Source: Armatimonadota bacterium (GTDB lineage: Bacteria; Bacillota; Desulfotomaculia; Desulfotomaculales; Nap2-2B). Taken from it: a stretch of DNA of 64,000 nt. A program made the position numbers and the translations under genes. The notes below the pieces were generated by a model that was not told the DNA's origin, did no database searches, and saw only the letters and a program-made list of their open reading frames with translations. Numbering within the stretch: position 1 is the stretch's first letter; the number at the start of each line of letters is the position of its first letter. The stretch covers positions 1-64,000 of the forward strand of contig JAIMBK010000007.1 of assembly GCA_023511535.1 (NCBI GenBank), given 5' to 3'. This document shows positions 53,011-61,511 of this stretch, one piece after another.

Positions 53011-53438
53011 TTCTCTAACCCCCCCGCATCTTTCGCGCCCAGTGGGTTGGGACCCAGCGCCTTCAGCTGATTGGTGAAATCAGTTGCTATTTCCGCAAAC
53101 CGGTCCCCCTCCGAGGCGGAAACCCATTCCAGCCGGAACCGCCCGGGTTCAATGCCCAGCGTTTGCAGGTGCCGCTGCACGATCCTGGCGCGCCTTTCGG
53201 CGTTATAATTGCCACTAACATAGTGGCAGTCCCCGGGGTGTCACCCGCCGACCAGCACGCCGTCCGCGCCGGTGAAAAAGGCTTTCAGGATAAACATAGG
53301 GTTAACCCTTCCCGAGCAGGGCACTCTGACGACCGTTACGTTCGGGGGATACTGAAAACGCAGGGACCCGGCCAGGTCGGCGCCGGCGTAACTGCACCAG
53401 TTACAAAGAAAGGCGATTATTTTTGGTTCAAATTGCAT
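52998..53438 (-). CDS. flxD: FlxD/MvhD-family iron-sulfur subunit, probable selenoprotein (in-frame UGA at 53243..53241)
   Basis: [95 protein letters not shown]...; UGA aligns with Cys of ORF 45302..45727 (VAGC-MEGDCHF). Confidence 0.88.
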
Positions 53439-53530
53439 GCCCGTTTCTCACTCCTTTGGTTACCTATGCTGAGTATGGGTTTCGAGTTATCCTGATCAAT
53501 TCGGATTCTCTGTACCCGCAATTCACATAA

Positions 53531-54421
53531 TTATTCTTTCCTGACCCTGTCGATAAAACTCCTTACGTTCGTCTCGGCCAGCCCGGCCACCTGCTCCGGA
53601 TCGGCACCCAGACACAGCGCCAGAAGCTGCATATAGTGCAAAACGGGAATCTCAAATTTAATTTTCTTGTCTTTTTGCAGGAATTTCTGGGCGGTGTCAA
53701 ACTGCAGCAGGCAAGAGCTGCAACCGGTCACCAGCAGGTCGGGGTTAACCTCTTCCTTCATGGAAACAAGCTTTTTCTCCACCAGATGGAAGGATTTTTC
53801 CATGTCGGCGCTCCGCATGGCGCCCATCCCGCAGCAATCGAGCAGGCGCGTATAGTAGCCAACGGTTGCCCCCAGGGCTTCACACATTTCTTTTAACACC
53901 CGGGGGTGAAAGGTATCTTCTTCCTTATCGAAATATACCTTGCTGGGCCAGAGGCTATGGCAGCCCGGCTGCAGGGCGATGGTAAAACCATCGAGTTTAT
54001 ATTTAAGGGCCTCCCTGATTCTGTCCGGACCCAGTTCGTGATCCAGATAATAGTGAGCAAGCCTGACCTGGCTGGTCCCCTTATATTCCCGGCCGATATT
54101 CCGGAGGAGTTCGTTAACCCTGGTTTTTAACTCCGGGTCGTGATCCAGCTTGTATTTTGCCTCGGCCAGGCTGCCGTAACAACTCCCGCAGACAGTAACA
54201 ATATCCAGCCCCTTTTCCTCGGCGAGGGCAAGATTCCTGGCTCCTACGGCGCACCAGCCCGCCACATCCACGGAAGGCAGCGTCCCCCAGCTGGGGCAGC
54301 AGGACTGCCCATCCAGGTTATCCAGTTCCACCCCCAGGGCGGGAAGCGCATACCGCACCGCCTGCTCGAGATCGGGCCGGTTAAAGGCTGTGTTGCAGCC
54401 GACAAAAAACCCTATTTTCAT
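53531..54421 (-). CDS. hdrB: Heterodisulfide reductase subunit B
   Basis: IGFFVGCNTAFNRPD, CCPSWG, CGSCYGSLAEAKY, LQPGCHSLWPSK, CCGMGAMRSA, CSSCLLQFD. Confidence 0.92.
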   Translation of the reverse strand: MKIGFFVGCNTAFNRPDLEQAVRYALPALGVELDNLDGQSCCPSWGTLPSVDVAGWCAVGARNLALAEEKGLDIVTVCGSCYGSLAEAKYKLDHDPELKTRVNELLRNIGREYKGTSQVRLAHYYLDHELGPDRIREALKYKLDGFTIALQPGCHSLWPSKVYFDKEEDTFHPRVLKEMCEALGATVGYYTRLLDCCGMGAMRSADMEKSFHLVEKKLVSMKEEVNPDLLVTGCSSCLLQFDTAQKFLQKDKKIKFEIPVLHYMQLLALCLGADPEQVAGLAETNVRSFIDRVRKE

Positions 54422-54424
54422 TCG

Positions 54425-55006
54425 CTACACCTCGCAAGTCTCGCTTACGCCCGTCTCGCCCATAGGGATAATCCCCAGGTCGGCCAGGGCGGAATTCCGG
54501 ATAATTGTTTGGAGTTCCTGTAAAGCCTTTTTGCTGGCGACCGTAGAGGGCGGCTTTTCCGGCAGGCCCACTTTCGCCCGCGTATTTCCTGCGCCGGCCA
54601 GATAAACGGCATGGCCGGTATCGTAAAGCGACTTCAGGCCTTCCACGGAAAGGGTGGGCAGGGCAAATTCCCTGATCGCCACCCGGCGCATGGCCTGAAC
54701 AACCTCAAAAGGATTAACCTCCCGCGGACACACTTCGGTGCAACGATTGCAAGACTGGCAGGCCCAGATGCTTGAGTCGTCCAGCAGTTCCTCGCGCAGC
54801 CCCAAAAGAATCGCGTGAATCACTTTTTTATTAAAAAAGGAAAAGCCAGCCAGCACCATCGGGCAGGCGGCGGCGCACTTGGCGCACTGGATACATTCCA
54901 GCAATTCCGCACCGCCCAACTCTCTGATTTCTCCCGCCAGAGCGGGATCGCCCGCCGAGAGATTAACAACTCCCGTTACCGCTTGCATCTCAGACACTAA
55001 TCTCAC
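54425..55006 (-). CDS. hdrC: Heterodisulfide reductase subunit C
   Basis: CIQCAKCAAACPMVLA, CQSCNRCTEVCPREVNPFEVVQAMRRVAI. Confidence 0.92.
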   Translation of the reverse strand: MRLVSEMQAVTGVVNLSAGDPALAGEIRELGGAELLECIQCAKCAAACPMVLAGFSFFNKKVIHAILLGLREELLDDSSIWACQSCNRCTEVCPREVNPFEVVQAMRRVAIREFALPTLSVEGLKSLYDTGHAVYLAGAGNTRAKVGLPEKPPSTVASKKALQELQTIIRNSALADLGIIPMGETGVSETCEV

Positions 55007-55015
55007 CCCCGGATT

Positions 55016-57025
55016 TTAGGAAGCTAAGGCTTTAATCTGCGCGCTGATTTGGGCGTTGGTGAATCCGTGCAGCGTAATCGCTCCCGACGGGCAGGCCGCC
55101 GCGCATACACCGCAGCCGGCGCACAGGGCTTCGTCGATGTGCGAACGCAGCCTTCCTTTATCCTCCACCAGTTTAATCGCCGAGTACGGGCAAAGCTTTT
55201 CGCAAGTACCGCAGCCGGAGCACTTCCGCTGGTTTACCTCCGAAATCAATGGTTCGACCACGATCTTGCCGAAGGTGAGGGGGACCGCCGCTGCCGAAGA
55301 AGCCGCCCGCGCCTGGGACACTGCCTCGGGGATGTCCTTGGGACCCTGCGCACAGCCGGCGATGTAAACGCCCCGCACCGGCGTTTCCACCGGATAGAGT
55401 TTGGTGTGCATTTCCTTCAAGAATCCCTCGCTGCCGCACGTAATGCCCAGTTTCCGGCCCAGTTCGGCAAGACCCGGCGCAGGTTCGATGGCCGTGGCCA
55501 GGACCACCAGATCGGCCTCCAGTTCCACCGGCGCCCCCAGGTCAACGTCGTAAGCGCGGACTCTTAACCGGTCACCCGGCAGTTCGTCTACTCCCCCGAC
55601 GCGGCCGCGCAGCATCTTGATGCCCAGGTTGCGGCAGTAGTTGTAGTATTCCTCGAAGTCTTTCCCGGCGGTACGAACGTCAATGAAGAAAATATAAATA
55701 TCGGTCTCCGGATACTTTTCCTTGATTAACCGGGCTTCCTTCAACATGTACATACAACAGACCTTGGAACAATAGGTATGGTGCCTTTTATCCCGGCTGC
55801 CCACGCAGGAAACGAAAGCGATCGTTTTGGGCTTTTCCTTGTCCGACGGGCGCTCGAAGTGACCTGCCGTAGGCCCGGTGGCCGAGAGGATGCGTTCCAG
55901 CTGCATGGCCGTGACAACGTTGGGCGATTGCGGCGAGTACTCCTTAAACGGCGCTTTGTCCATCACCCGGTAGCCGGTGGTCACGATAATGGTGCCGACG
56001 GCGAGCTCAATAATCTCGCCTTCCGGATCATACGCCTTTGAGCGGTCACAGGCACCGGTCTTGCACGCTCTTTCGCACGGGGCCAGGATGGGTTTGCCGG
56101 TTTTGGAATGGATTCTGGGCGCGGTTCCGATGGTCCGCTTCCCGCAATTAAGACAGTGTTCGAGATCCACCACCGCCTTTTTTGGTACCGCCTGGGGAAA
56201 CTCAATATATACGGCCCTGCGGTTATCCATTCCTTCGTTGAACTCGTTGGGGATCCTGGCCGGACAGGCATTCACGCAATCGCCGCACCCGGTGCACTTA
56301 TCCCAGTCAATGTACGTCTGTTTCCTTCTTACCTTCACTTTGAAGTTCCCGAAGGATCCCTCGACCGATTCCACTTCGGAATAGGTCAGCAGCTTGATCT
56401 TCGGATGGGTTCCCACCCGCACCATAACCGGGGTCAGGATACAGGCGGAACAATCGTTGGTGGGGAAGGTCTTGTCGAGCTTGGCCATGTTGCCCCCGAT
56501 CGACGGATTTTTTTCCACCAGGTAGACCTGATAACCCATCCCCGCCAAATCAAGCGCGGCAAACATGCCGGCCACGCCGCCGCCGACCACCAGCGCCGCC
56601 GGCGTTACTTCCACGAACCTGTCTTCCAGCGGTTCCAGGAAAGCGGCCTTCGCCACGGCGCTGGCCACCAGCTTCTTCGCTTTGGCGGTGGCCCCCTCCT
56701 TATCGTGCCAGTGCGCCCAGCTGTCCTGGTCACGGATGTTCGCCATTTCAAAAAGATACTTGTTAAGCCCCGCCTCCGCCACCGCCTCCCGGAAAATCGG
56801 CTCGTGCGTGCGCGGCGTACAGGCCGCCACCACCACCCGGTCCACGAGGCCGGCTCTTATATCCTGCTTAATTAATTCCTGGCCCGGATCAGAACACATG
56901 AAAAGGTAGTCCCGGGCAATCGCTACCTCCGGGAGCTGCTCAGCGTATTTTCTAACCTCTTCAACATTCACAGCGCCGGCGATATTCTCGCCGCAATGGC
57001 AGATGTAGACGCCAATCCTGGGCAC
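55016..57025 (-). CDS. hdrA: Heterodisulfide reductase subunit A
   Basis: MPRIGVYICHCGENIAGAVNVEEV..., VVGGGVAGMFAALDLAGMGYQVYLVEKNPSIGGNMAKLDKTFPTNDCSACILTP, C-terminal 2[4Fe-4S]. Confidence 0.95.
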   Translation of the reverse strand: MPRIGVYICHCGENIAGAVNVEEVRKYAEQLPEVAIARDYLFMCSDPGQELIKQDIRAGLVDRVVVAACTPRTHEPIFREAVAEAGLNKYLFEMANIRDQDSWAHWHDKEGATAKAKKLVASAVAKAAFLEPLEDRFVEVTPAALVVGGGVAGMFAALDLAGMGYQVYLVEKNPSIGGNMAKLDKTFPTNDCSACILTPVMVRVGTHPKIKLLTYSEVESVEGSFGNFKVKVRRKQTYIDWDKCTGCGDCVNACPARIPNEFNEGMDNRRAVYIEFPQAVPKKAVVDLEHCLNCGKRTIGTAPRIHSKTGKPILAPCERACKTGACDRSKAYDPEGEIIELAVGTIIVTTGYRVMDKAPFKEYSPQSPNVVTAMQLERILSATGPTAGHFERPSDKEKPKTIAFVSCVGSRDKRHHTYCSKVCCMYMLKEARLIKEKYPETDIYIFFIDVRTAGKDFEEYYNYCRNLGIKMLRGRVGGVDELPGDRLRVRAYDVDLGAPVELEADLVVLATAIEPAPGLAELGRKLGITCGSEGFLKEMHTKLYPVETPVRGVYIAGCAQGPKDIPEAVSQARAASSAAAVPLTFGKIVVEPLISEVNQRKCSGCGTCEKLCPYSAIKLVEDKGRLRSHIDEALCAGCGVCAAACPSGAITLHGFTNAQISAQIKALAS

Positions 57026-57105
57026 TCTATCCCCTCCCTAAAGAGATATCGAATTATCGCTTGCCGGTCCATTTTGACCTGCGGCTTTTCCAGGAACCCG
57101 CTCAA

Positions 57106-57903
57106 CTACCGTTGCCGGAAGGTTTTGGTAAACGAATCGCAGTAAATATCCTTGTTTAACAGGATATTGGCCGCGGCGACGGCATCCAGCAAAGCGTCGT
57201 CGTCCAGGTCGACGATGGCGGAATCCAGCCCGGCCGCCATGGACATGACCAGGAAGGTGCGGTTGAGCAGGTGCCGGTCGGCGCAACGCTGGGATACGTT
57301 GCTTAAGCCCATGGTCGTCTTGGGCGGGGGATCGGCCAGCATCTTAATCTGCCGCAGGGCCTCCAACACTTCCGGGCCGTGCTCCTGGCCTACGTTGCAG
57401 GGGAGGACCAGCGGGTCGATGTAGAGATCTTCCATGGGAATCCCGTTGGCGTCGGCGTTGACTACGATTTCCATGGCCAGGGCGGCGCGGTCGGCGGCGC
57501 TCTTGGGCACGCCCTTTTCGTTCATGGCCAGGCCGATAACGGCTGCTCCGTATTTAGCCGCCATGGGCAGGTAGATATCCATTTTCCACTGGTCGGCGGT
57601 GGTGGAATTAATCAAAGCCTTTCCTTTATGGACCGCCAGACCCGCCTCGATGGCCTCCGGATTGGTGGAATCGAGGCAACAGGGGAGGTCGACCGTTTCC
57701 TGGGCGATTTTCACCAGCCATTCCATGACGGCCGGCTGATCCTTGGCGTCGACCGTGGGGCCGGTATTGATGTCCAGAAAAGCGGCGCACCGCTCAAACT
57801 GGCGTTTCGCCCAGTAGCGGATGGGCTCCGGATCGCGGTTCAAGATGGCTTCCCGGATATCTTTAAACATTCCGTTGATTCGCTCGCCGATTAAAATCAT
57901 CAA
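57106..57903 (-). CDS. acsE: 5-methyltetrahydrofolate:corrinoid/iron-sulfur protein methyltransferase
   Basis: MILIGERINGMFKDIREAI, DINTGPTVDAKDQPAVMEWLV, CLDSTNPEAIEAGL, GLSNVSQ; position in acs cluster. Confidence 0.95.
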   Translation of the reverse strand: MMILIGERINGMFKDIREAILNRDPEPIRYWAKRQFERCAAFLDINTGPTVDAKDQPAVMEWLVKIAQETVDLPCCLDSTNPEAIEAGLAVHKGKALINSTTADQWKMDIYLPMAAKYGAAVIGLAMNEKGVPKSAADRAALAMEIVVNADANGIPMEDLYIDPLVLPCNVGQEHGPEVLEALRQIKMLADPPPKTTMGLSNVSQRCADRHLLNRTFLVMSMAAGLDSAIVDLDDDALLDAVAAANILLNKDIYCDSFTKTFRQR

Positions 57904-57931
57904 ACTGGCCTCCTTATCAAATTTTTATTTT

Positions 57932-58882
57932 TTAATACACATTCGGCTCCATCATTTTCGCGATGTGCGCCCGGAACTGTTTCATGGATTCCGGATGCCG
58001 CATCACCATGATGGCACCGCCCGCCTGAGCGAAGGAAGTCGCCGTCAAGGTCTCCCAGAGAATGGCGCGCCGGACCTGGTCGCCCCATTCCGGAGCTTCT
58101 TCCGCCGTGCTCTTGGCTTCTTTGGTCTTCCAGACTTCCTGACCCACAAAACAAATCACCGGCATGGCCAGCATTTTATCACCCGTTAAAGCACCGATTC
58201 TGGCCCGCTCCATAATCGAATAAGCGTATTCCAGGCCGTAGCCCAACGCCCCGACCAGGGGGTCGATGGCAATCCGGTCGGCCGCCAGGTTCATTTCCAT
58301 GATCAAAATGTTCAGCTGCTTGGCCAGATTGATGTCCAGCGGCGACGAAGCGATGATGCTGTGACCGTGAACCAGGCAGGTGGCCGTAATGGTTTTATAG
58401 TTTTCCGGTTTGGCGCACCCCAGCAGGCAATTTTTCCCGCTCAAGGCCTCGCCCACCGCTTCAATCACTTCCGCGTCCTTGGCCTCCACCCCGGAGCCGA
58501 CAACAATCAGGGGCCTGTTCACGGCTTCCGCTACAGCTTTCGCCGTAGCAGCGCACTCGGCGGGGCTGCTGTTTTTATTGTCCGGATGCGAGCTCAGCAA
58601 GCTCAGGCAGATTAAATCCGCCCCGTATTCTTCGCATTTTTTCGCCCAGGCCACCGGATCGTTCAAGACGCCCTCAAAAGCGGAGGTAAGCACCGCGGGC
58701 CAGCCCTCGGGTTCCATGTCCCACACTTCCAGGGCCACCACGGGCCGATGGGGAATCCGGCCTTCAAAATGCAGGAAAGGCAGGGCAGCCTCACCGCCCA
58801 CCTTGACAACGTTGGGTTCAGTGCCGATCACCAGCTCGCTCACCTGGCTGGTCCATTTTTCTTTCGCAATCGTAACCGCCAC
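57932..58882 (-). CDS. acsD: CODH/ACS complex corrinoid iron-sulfur protein small subunit
   Basis: VVKVGGEAALPFLHFEGRIPHRPVVALEVWDM..., DLICLSLLSSHPDNKNSS, IDPLVGALGYGLEYAYSIMERARIGAL. Confidence 0.95.
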   Translation of the reverse strand: MAVTIAKEKWTSQVSELVIGTEPNVVKVGGEAALPFLHFEGRIPHRPVVALEVWDMEPEGWPAVLTSAFEGVLNDPVAWAKKCEEYGADLICLSLLSSHPDNKNSSPAECAATAKAVAEAVNRPLIVVGSGVEAKDAEVIEAVGEALSGKNCLLGCAKPENYKTITATCLVHGHSIIASSPLDINLAKQLNILIMEMNLAADRIAIDPLVGALGYGLEYAYSIMERARIGALTGDKMLAMPVICFVGQEVWKTKEAKSTAEEAPEWGDQVRRAILWETLTATSFAQAGGAIMVMRHPESMKQFRAHIAKMMEPNVY

Positions 58883-58906
58883 GATGATCTCTCCCTTCCA
58901 GAAAAA

Positions 58907-59665
58907 TTAAAGAATTGCTGTCTTCCGCATAATTCCAGTGACCGCCGCCACCACCGGCGAATTGTCGGGCAGGTCCAGCAAAGGTTTGCTGTTCAGGTCG
59001 TATTCCGCCACCTGGTCGTCCGCCGGGATGGTGCCGATCAATTCCAGCCCCGTCCGCGCGATCTCTTCCTGCAGTGCTTCTGCCGAACCGTTGGTAACCC
59101 TGCTCAAAACCAGGTACATCTTTTTGATGTCCAGACTTAAACTTTCCACCAGCTGCTTGATCCGTCCGGCGGAGCGAACACCGCGGGCCGACGGGTCGCT
59201 GGTGACAAAAAGAATGTCGACGTTGCTGGTGGTGCGCCGGCTCAAGTGCTCCAACCCGGCCTCGTTGTCCATCACCACGTAGGGATAGTTGCCGGCCAGC
59301 TGCTGCATAAAACCTTTCAACAAATTATTGGCGTAACAATAACAGCCTGGTCCCTCCGGACCACCCATGACCAGCAGGTCAAAGTCGTCCCCTTCCGCCA
59401 GCGACTGGTGTACGCGGTAAGCCACGTACTGGTCTTTCGTCATCCCGGCCGGCAGGGGCTCCAGGTTATTGTTTATGCGGGCCAGCATTTCAGCGATGGT
59501 ATCTTCGATTTCGATTCCCAGCGCTTCGTTCAAGTTGGCGTTGGCGTCGGCGTCCACAGCCAGCACGGGTCCCTTTTTCGCCCGGATTAATTGCCTGATC
59601 AGCAGGGCCGCCAGCGTTGTTTTTCCTGTCCCGCCCTTACCGGCAATAGCTAAGGTTATTGCCAT
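58907..59665 (-). CDS. cooC: CooC/AcsF-type CODH nickel-insertion ATPase
   Basis: AIAGKGGTGKTTLAALLIRQL, VDADANANLNEALGI, VVMDNEAGLEHLSRRTTSNVDILFVTSDPSARGV; likely start MAITLAIAGKGG. Confidence 0.93.
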   Translation of the reverse strand: MAITLAIAGKGGTGKTTLAALLIRQLIRAKKGPVLAVDADANANLNEALGIEIEDTIAEMLARINNNLEPLPAGMTKDQYVAYRVHQSLAEGDDFDLLVMGGPEGPGCYCYANNLLKGFMQQLAGNYPYVVMDNEAGLEHLSRRTTSNVDILFVTSDPSARGVRSAGRIKQLVESLSLDIKKMYLVLSRVTNGSAEALQEEIARTGLELIGTIPADDQVAEYDLNSKPLLDLPDNSPVVAAVTGIMRKTAIL

Positions 59666-59777
59666 CACAATCACTTCCCCGCTCTTTTTTCTCCAAGTCA
59701 TTCTGTTCAGGCGGGCCGCTGATCATAAACCCAACATGTTCAACTTCTCACTTCCAACCTCTCACTTCTCACTTCTC

Positions 59778-61106
59778 CTACGCGCTCCAGCGCTGCTTGA
59801 TGAACGAAGGAATGGCCGAAGATTCCCGCGGCCCCACAATGACTTCCCAGCCGGAGAGCTCCTGCAACTTACCGCTCAAAACGGCCACGCCGCCCGGGAT
59901 AATCACCTTCCGGTGCTGCACCTTGTCGGCAATGCCCGAGTTCTTGAGCATGTCGGTAATCTTTTCCGGTGTGAACTTGCCGGCGGCCCAGCCGGTTAAT
60001 ACGGAGATGCCGTCCGTGTCGACGGGCAGGATGTAGCCCGGCACCCGGGAGGCTTCCACGTCGCCGGCCACGCAGAAATAGGTCAGCGAGAAGTTGGTGG
60101 TTACGTAGACGGGCGAGTCGGCGCCGGGAGTACCGATCTCGTAAATCTTGGATTCCACGGCAATGGGCTTTTGCGGGTCCGTGTAAATGTTTAAACGCAA
60201 AGTAATCAAAGGCAGGATATCGGCCGGATCGGCGGTGGGCAAAACCACGATGCCGGCGTACTTGGCAATGTACAGCCCGGCGTCCACCACTGCCTGGATG
60301 GGATCCTCGTTCACGGCGTAAGTGATGGTCGGGTAGCCGAAAGGCCGGAAGCGTTTTAAGGCCTGGCGGCGGATCTGCGTCTGGTCGGCCAGCACTTTAT
60401 TTGCTTCCCGCGCTCCGGAATCCAGGATCAACTGCCTGTGCCCGAGGGCCACAACTTTTTCCACCAGTTCGGCCAGTTCATTAAGGTTGCTACCTTTGAC
60501 TACCAGTGGTACCTCGTACTTTTTCGCCAGGTTGGTCATTGCTTCGTAATTGGCGGCCGTGGCCGAAGCTACCAGTGGTTTTTTCGCTGCTACAGCCGCC
60601 AGCGCTTTTTCTGCCGCAGCCGGGTCTTCGCTCATCAAAATCAGTGGAAAATCGGTAACGCCGGCGGCCGTTTGCGCCGCTTCGGCAAATTTGGCGGCAT
60701 CCCCGGAGGCGTTCTGCAGGGCCACCAGGTTTACGTTGTGCACCTGGCCAACGCGGTCGAAAACGAGCCTGTTGATCTGGGCCACTTTCGCCGCCACGTC
60801 TTCCGTGTCCGCCACGGAAACGGCGATCCCCGTGGGATGTTCGAACCGCTTATCGTGGCGGAACAGCACCATTTCGTTGCCCAGCTGCAATTCACGGCTG
60901 CCCGTCCCGATCTTGACCAGGGCGATGGGCGGCGCCGAGGCGGCGTCGAGCGCTTCCCTGGCCGCCTGGCTGACGTGCGGGCACTGGTCCAGGCTGGCCT
61001 TCCCGCTGGCCAGAGCCATGGCAAAGGCCAGGCAGGTGGGGTGGCCGCAATCCTTGCAGTTTGTTTTGGGGAGCTGTTTAAAAATTTCCAAACCGGTTAA
61101 ACCCAT
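59778..61106 (-). CDS. acsC: CODH/ACS corrinoid iron-sulfur protein large subunit
   Basis: MGLTGLEIFKQLPKTNCKDCGHPTCLAFAMALASGKASLDQCPHVS...: 4Fe-4S P-type cluster motif; C-terminal corrinoid region. Confidence 0.95.
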   Translation of the reverse strand: MGLTGLEIFKQLPKTNCKDCGHPTCLAFAMALASGKASLDQCPHVSQAAREALDAASAPPIALVKIGTGSRELQLGNEMVLFRHDKRFEHPTGIAVSVADTEDVAAKVAQINRLVFDRVGQVHNVNLVALQNASGDAAKFAEAAQTAAGVTDFPLILMSEDPAAAEKALAAVAAKKPLVASATAANYEAMTNLAKKYEVPLVVKGSNLNELAELVEKVVALGHRQLILDSGAREANKVLADQTQIRRQALKRFRPFGYPTITYAVNEDPIQAVVDAGLYIAKYAGIVVLPTADPADILPLITLRLNIYTDPQKPIAVESKIYEIGTPGADSPVYVTTNFSLTYFCVAGDVEASRVPGYILPVDTDGISVLTGWAAGKFTPEKITDMLKNSGIADKVQHRKVIIPGGVAVLSGKLQELSGWEVIVGPRESSAIPSFIKQRWSA

Positions 61107-61153
61107 TTCTCCTGCTCCTTTCTCCAAAGTTTTCTTTATGCTTTACCATATCC

Positions 61154-61186
61154 GGAGGACACCTGTTTTTTGAACAGATGTCCTCC
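61154..61186. repeat. Hairpin just upstream of acsC
   Basis: ggaggacacctgtt-tttt-gaacagatgtcctcc: 14-bp arms with one G-U-compatible mismatch. Confidence 0.7.
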
Positions 61187-61203
61187 TCCCAAACGGGCTC
61201 TTT

Positions 61204-61463
61204 GCTTGGCTGTTCGTTTGCCGTCGCTCCGATGCTCCGGGCCGACGAGACATCGGCTTGGTTCGGAGCGAACCAGGCAGCGCTGCAAAATGCGCGTGGT
61301 ACATTAGTTTTCTTTCCTTGATAAATCCTACCAGCGGTTACTGTCGGTTTTCTACCACGATGTTACCTGCGCGTTTCGCGCTGCCGGTTCGCTAACCTCA
61401 CCTGCGCCGTGTCTCGTTGCCGGCCCTACGCATATGTCGCTCCTTGCAAACGAACAGCCAAGC
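61204..61463. repeat. Approx. 260-bp element bounded by an 18-bp perfect inverted repeat between acsB and acsC
   Basis: gcttggctgttcgtttgc (61204-61221) / gcaaacgaacagccaagc (61446-61463), with nested inverted repeats inside. Confidence 0.75.
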
Positions 61464-61511
61464 CGAAAATTTTCCGTTTCTCCACGGAGAGAACACAAGC
61501 TCACTAGAGCA

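Noticed and set aside
53241-53243. Interpretation of the flxD UGA as an ordinary pseudogene stop
   Set aside because: The frame resumes immediately with fully conserved MvhD sequence, UGA aligns with a Cys position, and a hairpin follows directly; recoding is more likely, though read verification is needed.
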